Source: CAZFLM01 sp964519955
GTDB lineage: Bacteria > Armatimonadota > Chthonomonadetes > Chthonomonadales > CAJBBX01
Assembly (NCBI GenBank): GCA_964519955.1
Contig: CAZFLM010000083.1
Span: 1-27,313, forward strand
Length of the DNA stretch: 27,313 bases
Direction: 5' to 3'
The first letter of the stretch is position 1. Each line of letters starts with the position of its first letter. Shown piece by piece: positions 23,263-27,313 of the stretch. Below the pieces are notes generated by a model, which saw only the letters and a list, made by a program, of their open reading frames with translations, was not told the DNA's origin and made no database searches. Both the position numbers and the translations under genes were made by a program.

Positions 23263-25902
23263 TCACTTTCCTGGCGCGATAGTCACGATGTCAACGTAGT
23301 CGTCGTACGAGTTGATCTTCACGATGACGCCGGGCAGCAGCGGATCGACCGTCTTCACTTCCGCGAGCGCGCGACCGTTCTCCTCCGGCAGCGCGAAGCC
23401 GGCAGGAACCACCAGGCCGAAGTCGGCCAGGATCTGCCGAGTCCACTTCTGCACCGGCTCGGGGCTGATCCGCTTCTCGCAGGCGAAGATGAAGACGGCT
23501 CGGGCCTTGGGGTACCCCGCGATGATCTGCTTGGCGTGGGGCGGTGTGGGCGCCGCGTAGTGGTAGGCCGGTCCGTTCGCCAGCAGCTCGTGCTGGCTGT
23601 ACGCGCCACTCGCGACGGTGCGAATCGGCGCGCCCAGCACCTTCTCAACCGCTTCCCTGGGCTGGCCCACGAGCGCGCGCAGATTGGGGTAACCGGCGGG
23701 CGTCTTGGCGCCCGAGGGAGCGGACGCTTGGCCGCCTGCAGGCGCGCTGGCCGATGCCTCCAGATCGATGCCCGCGACCACGCCCTGCTTGATCGTGAAG
23801 GTCAGCCTCGCGCCGTCCAGCTCGTACACCAACTCGTTGCGATCGGCGCCACTCACTTCCTTCGGCCCATACGCGCGCCGAACATCCGCGTCCGCCGATC
23901 CCAGCGCGATCCCGCGCGCGGTGGCCGCCTTCGCGAAGGGGGCGGAGGCCTGCTGGACCTCGGTGGCTCCGCGGACGGCGTGGATGCCGATCATGAAGAC
24001 CCGCCCATCCCGGTCCTTCGCGTTCAGGACGGCGGTATCCGACGGATCGCGCCACGAGCGCATCGTGAAGTCACCGAGAACTAGAGGAGTGCGGGCGCCG
24101 TACTTGCTTCCGGCGGACTCCGGCCGGTCGCCGAGCCTGATGCCTGCAAGAGCGGTCTCAGTCTTCCCGGCCGGCGCCTTCGCCTCGCCCGCTGGCGGCG
24201 AGCTACCCGCGCTGGCTGCCCCTGCGGCCGTCCCTTGCGTCCCGTGCAGCTCGATCGTCGTCACGGCACCGCGCTCGACCTTGAAGACCAGCCGGGTGGC
24301 GCCGACGGTGTAGGTCCACGCGTTGGCGCCGCCGCCCGGCGCCCGCGCACCGTAGCGCTCGATCACATCGCCTGATGTAGAGCCCAGGCGCACGCCGCGC
24401 GCTGCGGTGGCCGTGGCGAAGGAGGAAGCGGCAACCGGCGCACCTGGGTAGTCGCCCGCGCCAATGACGATGGATGCGATCACGCCGGAACTGCCCTCCT
24501 CGACGACGAGGGCTGCCTTGGTATTCGGGTCACGATAGAGCAGTGTGGTCCGGTTCTCGATCTTGAGCGTCTGGCCGGGCCCGTAGAGCTTCCTGACGGC
24601 GTCGAGGCTGTCGCCCAACCGGATGCCCGCCAGGCAGGACTCATCCTGGGGCGACGCCAACTCCGCCGGGCCGGCCGAGACGGGTCCGATCGGTTCGCTG
24701 CCGCCCGCGCCGGGCTTCTCCGATACCCGCACCTGCAGGCACACGAGGGCATTTGCTTGGCCGCGCCTGCCGGACGCCAGGACCGACTTGCCGTCCTCGG
24801 CCCAGTGCAGCTTGTTGACGTTGAAGCTGTCCGCCGCGATATCAGAGACGCGGGTGTTGGTGACCAGGCGCCGGGTGGGCTGCTTGAGGTCCGCGATTGT
24901 CAGCATCCCGGAGGTTGCTTGGAATGCCACGAGCCGCCCGTCCGGAGACACCGACGCGTACTGCCACTTCTCACCCGGCGGTGTCAGGCTGCTGGCCTTG
25001 CCTCCCTGGTCCAGGTCGTAGCTGCGAACCTCGGCGCCGCTCTCGGAGGAGAGCAGCACGTGGCCACCCGGCAGCCACCGCCCGTACCCGAGCCGCAGCG
25101 TGTAGACGCTCAAGGGCAACTGCACGATGCGCCCGTCGGATGCGCTCACCGCCCGCGCATAGCCGTTTGCGCGCCCAGGGTCCTCCTCCCATCGCCACAT
25201 TCCGTCGGGCGAGGTCTGGCTGAACTTCGAGTTGGTCGCCCGATATGCCTCGAGCGAGATGGTGGAGGCGCTCGATGCGCGGAAGTACTCGTTCTCGGCG
25301 GGGCGGTCGGGCTGCGCCTTGGGGGAAGCGCCAGATCCGGTGCGGCCTGTCGGGCGGCTAGCGGAGGCGGACTTCGGCGTGGTGCGCTTGGCCGGCTGCG
25401 CGACGGGCGCTGCGGGCAGCGTGCCTCCCTCGGCGAGTGAGACGGACCGAATGCGGAGCGTCGTGCCTTCGGAGATCAGGAACTCGGGCGCCTGGATCTC
25501 GGATCCGTCCACGGCCCGCAAGGCGCGCTCGTACTGCTTCCACTCCGTGCCGATCTCGACGCCCTGCCAGTCCATCCACGGCTTGCCCGCGGGCCCCGCG
25601 CTAACGCGGATCTGGCACGCGCCGGCGGCGCGCGCCTCGAACCGAAGTGTGTAGACGGTCCCGGCCTTCAGCCCGGACACGACCTGGTACACCGAGCCCT
25701 GCCCGCTGCCCGTTCCGGCGAGCGCGGCGATGAGCGTGTCTCCGGTGCAGGTCACTTCCGGCGCGGACGCGGTGCCTGGTTCGGTTGACCACGCGCTGAG
25801 GCTGCCGGCGGGCTTCAGCAGGTTGTTGGCCTCAGGCGCCTGGGCCGAGCAGAGACTGCCCAAGCACAGTAGCATGCTGAGGACGATCGCAAGGAGTCGC
25901 AT
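23263..25902 (-). CDS. Large secreted modular protein: carbohydrate-binding-like domain, beta-propeller, duplicated LGD...YG repeats
   Basis: An 879-aa protein. ATG 25902 is chosen over an upstream in-frame start because GGAGA lies 7 bp before it and a signal peptide follows directly (MRLLAIVLSMLLCLGSLCSA). Modules: jelly-roll/CBM-like 25-160 (LKAGTVYTLRFEARA, WKQYERALRA); Pro/Ala/Lys linker 161-208; TolB/PD40-like strands 212-392 (YASVSPDGRLVAFQA); four small domains at about 424-480, 500-553, 585-643 and 661-714. Each small domain opens with a G-I/V-x-LGs/d...x-x-YG signature (GIRLGDSLDAVRKLYG, GVRLGSTSGDVIERYG, GIALGSADADVRRAYG). They form two duplicated pairs. A C-terminal domain (738-878) resembles the opening of BamE/SmpA-like folds (VGQPREAVEKVLGAPI). 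Exported and multi-binding; function unknown. First gene of the downstream operon. Confidence 0.85.
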   Translation of the reverse strand: MRLLAIVLSMLLCLGSLCSAQAPEANNLLKPAGSLSAWSTEPGTASAPEVTCTGDTLIAALAGTGSGQGSVYQVVSGLKAGTVYTLRFEARAAGACQIRVSAGPAGKPWMDWQGVEIGTEWKQYERALRAVDGSEIQAPEFLISEGTTLRIRSVSLAEGGTLPAAPVAQPAKRTTPKSASASRPTGRTGSGASPKAQPDRPAENEYFRASSASTISLEAYRATNSKFSQTSPDGMWRWEEDPGRANGYARAVSASDGRIVQLPLSVYTLRLGYGRWLPGGHVLLSSESGAEVRSYDLDQGGKASSLTPPGEKWQYASVSPDGRLVAFQATSGMLTIADLKQPTRRLVTNTRVSDIAADSFNVNKLHWAEDGKSVLASGRRGQANALVCLQVRVSEKPGAGGSEPIGPVSAGPAELASPQDESCLAGIRLGDSLDAVRKLYGPGQTLKIENRTTLLYRDPNTKAALVVEEGSSGVIASIVIGAGDYPGAPVAASSFATATAARGVRLGSTSGDVIERYGARAPGGGANAWTYTVGATRLVFKVERGAVTTIELHGTQGTAAGAASAGSSPPAGEAKAPAGKTETALAGIRLGDRPESAGSKYGARTPLVLGDFTMRSWRDPSDTAVLNAKDRDGRVFMIGIHAVRGATEVQQASAPFAKAATARGIALGSADADVRRAYGPKEVSGADRNELVYELDGARLTFTIKQGVVAGIDLEASASAPAGGQASAPSGAKTPAGYPNLRALVGQPREAVEKVLGAPIRTVASGAYSQHELLANGPAYHYAAPTPPHAKQIIAGYPKARAVFIFACEKRISPEPVQKWTRQILADFGLVVPAGFALPEENGRALAEVKTVDPLLPGVIVKINSYDDYVDIVTIAPGK

Positions 25903-26102
25903 CGTTGCTCTCCAGTCGCGGTGCGCGCGGGCGCACCGGCCTGCGCTTCGCGCGGCGCAGGGGGCGGGGGGGATCGCGCCCAGGCGGGTCACGTGCCACT
26001 ACGTGCCGGACCGGCGCCATGCGCTGGCAGCGAGGGGGGCGGGAGGACAGCACACGATGTCACGGCGCGTGGCTCGGGTCTATCCCGGGGGACGCGTCGA
26101 TC

Positions 26103-26117
26103 AGTGTTATACCGCAC
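26103..26117 (-). promoter_or_regulatory. GTGCGGTATAACACT element, upstream of the secreted modular protein
   Basis: On the - strand GTGCGGTATAACACT (26117-26103), about 200 bp upstream of ATG 25902. TATAAC fits a -10 hexamer; no TTGACA-like -35 is evident at 17 bp. It is nearly identical to the element at 27212-27227. The rest of the 306-bp gap (25903-26208) is featureless apart from a terminator-like stem next to the YeiH stop. Confidence 0.5.
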
Positions 26118-26187
26118 GGGGAATGGCGATCGGCCGCCGCGTCGGAACGCAGCGGCTGCCACGCGGGTTCGTCTCCGCACGGCACCC

Positions 26188-26209
26188 GGCGCCGCGGTCT
26201 GCGGCCGCC
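26188..26209 (-). terminator. Weak stem at the end of the YeiH-family gene
   Basis: GGCGCCGC (26188-26195) can pair with GCGG-C-CGCC (26201-26209) with one bulge and loop GGTCT. It overlaps the last base of the stop codon and has no T tract; low confidence. Confidence 0.25.
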
Positions 26210-27168
26210 TAGTGGCCGGTGGCGCGGATGACGAGGAGCGAGCCGATGCTGATGGCGAACCAGAGGACGAGGCCCTGCAGGAGCGGCTTCCAGCCCACTG
26301 CCTTCAGCGTCCGCGCAGAGATGCCCGCGCCGATCAGGAAGAGCGTGAGAGTGAGGCCGAGCGTGGCCAGGCGGGCGAGGTAGGGCGCGACCGCCGCAGT
26401 GCCCGGTACGAAGCTGCGGGCGAGGGAGGCGAGCAGGAACAAGCCGACGAACCACGGCACGCGGGAGCCGGACTTCGCGTCGGGCTGCCGGGGCGCGCGG
26501 AACGCTGCGGAGGCGGCCAGCGCGAGCGGTACGATCCACAGCGTGCGAGAGAGCTTCACGGCCGTGGCGGTCTGCAGCGCCTCGTAGCCATAGTGCGACG
26601 CCGCGCCGACGACGCTGGAGATGTCGTGGATGGCCACGCCCGCCCACGTGCCGAATTGGGGCTGCGAGAGGGAGAGCGCGTGGCCGACGAGCGGGAACAC
26701 GTAGAGCGCGACCGCGTTGAGCAGGAACGTGGTGCCCATCGCGACGCTCATCTCGCCCTCCGCCGCGCCGATGACGGAGCCGACCGCCGCGATAGCCGAC
26801 CCGCCGCAGATAGCCGTGCCGGAACTGATGAGCGCGGAGGTCTTCGGGGTGATGCTCAGCAGGCGGCCGACCAGCGCGCCCAGCGCCAGCGTCAGCAGGA
26901 TCGAGGCCGCGGCGAACAGCAGGCCGTTGCGGCCCGCCTCCAGCACGACCGTGAGGTTCATGCCGAAGCCCAGCAGGACGACGGATGTCTGGAGGAGCGG
27001 CTTGTTGGCGCGCTTGCCGATGGCGCTGAACGGGTTCTCGTGCGTCAGGCCCAGCGCGATGCCCAGCGCAAGCGCGAGAGGCGGGGAACCCCACGGCGTC
27101 AGGCAGAAGAGGGCGGCGGCAGCGAACAGCGCCCGGCGTACGGGCAGGGAGGGGCGGTACGTCAGCAT
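26209..27168 (-). CDS. yeiH: YeiH-family (UPF0324) integral membrane protein, putative sulfate/anion exporter
   Basis: A 319-aa protein; ATG 27168 with AGGA about 7 bp upstream. It has about nine hydrophobic segments (e.g. ALFAAAALFCLTPWG, LALALGIALGL, FAAASILLTLALGALVG, FLLNAVALYVFPLVG, LGLTLTLFLIGAGI). Family signatures are present: SSGTAICGGSAIAA (115-128) and GVAIHDISSVVGA (177-189). Members of the YeiH/UPF0324 family are predicted inner-membrane transporters; the E. coli homologue is annotated as a putative sulfate exporter, and the substrate is unproven. Length is normal for the family. It is transcribed alone, with a TATAAC-containing element 44 bp upstream of the start. A LysR-type regulator often adjoins this gene in other bacteria; none is seen before the window ends. 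Confidence 0.95.
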   Translation of the reverse strand: MLTYRPSLPVRRALFAAAALFCLTPWGSPPLALALGIALGLTHENPFSAIGKRANKPLLQTSVVLLGFGMNLTVVLEAGRNGLLFAAASILLTLALGALVGRLLSITPKTSALISSGTAICGGSAIAAVGSVIGAAEGEMSVAMGTTFLLNAVALYVFPLVGHALSLSQPQFGTWAGVAIHDISSVVGAASHYGYEALQTATAVKLSRTLWIVPLALAASAAFRAPRQPDAKSGSRVPWFVGLFLLASLARSFVPGTAAVAPYLARLATLGLTLTLFLIGAGISARTLKAVGWKPLLQGLVLWFAISIGSLLVIRATGH

Positions 27169-27211
27169 TGGCAGTCCTGCGGGTCGTGGTGGGCGGTCGG
27201 CGGCATAGGTG

Positions 27212-27227
27212 AGTGTTATACCCGCAC
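27212..27227 (-). promoter_or_regulatory. GTGCGGGTATAACACT element, upstream of the YeiH-family gene
   Basis: On the - strand GTGCGGGTATAACACT (27227-27212) ends 43 bp before ATG 27168, a good place for a promoter core (TATAAC). It differs from the element at 26103-26117 only by one extra G. The - strand sequence further upstream (27228-27313) is G/C-rich and shows no TTGACA-like -35. Confidence 0.55.
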
Positions 27228-27313
27228 CGTGCCGGGGCCGCCACGTTCACGCTCCCGACTCGGCACGTTGGTGCGATGCGAACGGGCCCGTCGCCACGCA
27301 CACGGTACCGAGC

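Noticed and set aside
27169..27313. A divergent gene at the right edge
   Set aside because: No start codon with ribosome binding site and coherent protein is visible in the 145 bp; open frames there are shadows or too short.

Overview
This window is a GC-rich (by eye about two-thirds G+C) bacterial chromosomal segment. It encodes many secreted proteins and has no tRNA, rRNA, transposase or CRISPR array that I can see. The best taxonomic hint is the type IV pilin-like gene at 17423-18130. Its N-terminus (FTLIELL, then LFPVFARAREKARQ and SNLKQIGLAFAMY) and its H-x9-DG tail are the style seen mainly in Armatimonadota and the Planctomycetota/Verrucomicrobiota neighbourhood. The HzsA-related cytochrome, the BNR-repeat protein, the parallel beta-helix protein and the Tat-exported Gfo/Idh/MocA oxidoreductase fit the same picture: a heterotrophic soil or freshwater bacterium that degrades complex glycans. 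An uncultured armatimonadote is my first guess, and it is an inference only.

Layout. At 1-7346 all genes are on the + strand: the tail of a MoxR-type AAA+ ATPase, a secreted WD40-like protein, a secreted beta-helix (GH110-like) protein, three copies of a 75-bp tandem repeat, a 628-aa protein with three GyrI-like ligand-binding domains, and a secreted helical protein of unknown function. A cyclophilin-type PPIase lies convergently at 7538-8008 (-). At 8369-12690 (+) are two tandem paralogues, each PAS-GAF-PAS-PAS-PAS and each ending without any kinase, GGDEF, EAL or HTH output domain. From 12765 to 27168 everything is on the - strand: a Tat-exported Gfo/Idh/MocA oxidoreductase; a nitrilase-type amidohydrolase overlapping an asparagine-synthetase-like gene that lacks the Cys2 nucleophile; the pilin-like gene with a textbook promoter; a likely operon 25902 to 18495 (repeat-rich secreted protein, BNR sialidase-like protein, di-heme HzsA-related protein, small cytosolic protein); and a YeiH-family membrane protein.

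Regulation. The pilin promoter (TTGACA-17-GATAAT) is preceded by two CCTAACT heptamers with a 4-bp spacer, the geometry of an OmpR/PhoB-type response-regulator site. An identical 11-mer, CCGACAACTAG, lies upstream of three + strand genes, including both PAS paralogues. A GTGCGG(G)TATAACACT element lies upstream of two - strand genes, with a degenerate third copy. None of these is explained by the genes alone.

The items most worth follow-up are the twin output-less PAS proteins with their shared 11-mer and structured leaders, the asparagine-synthetase-like/nitrilase pair (the nitrilase appears to have two start sites, giving exported and cytosolic forms), and the tandem-heme HzsA-related operon.
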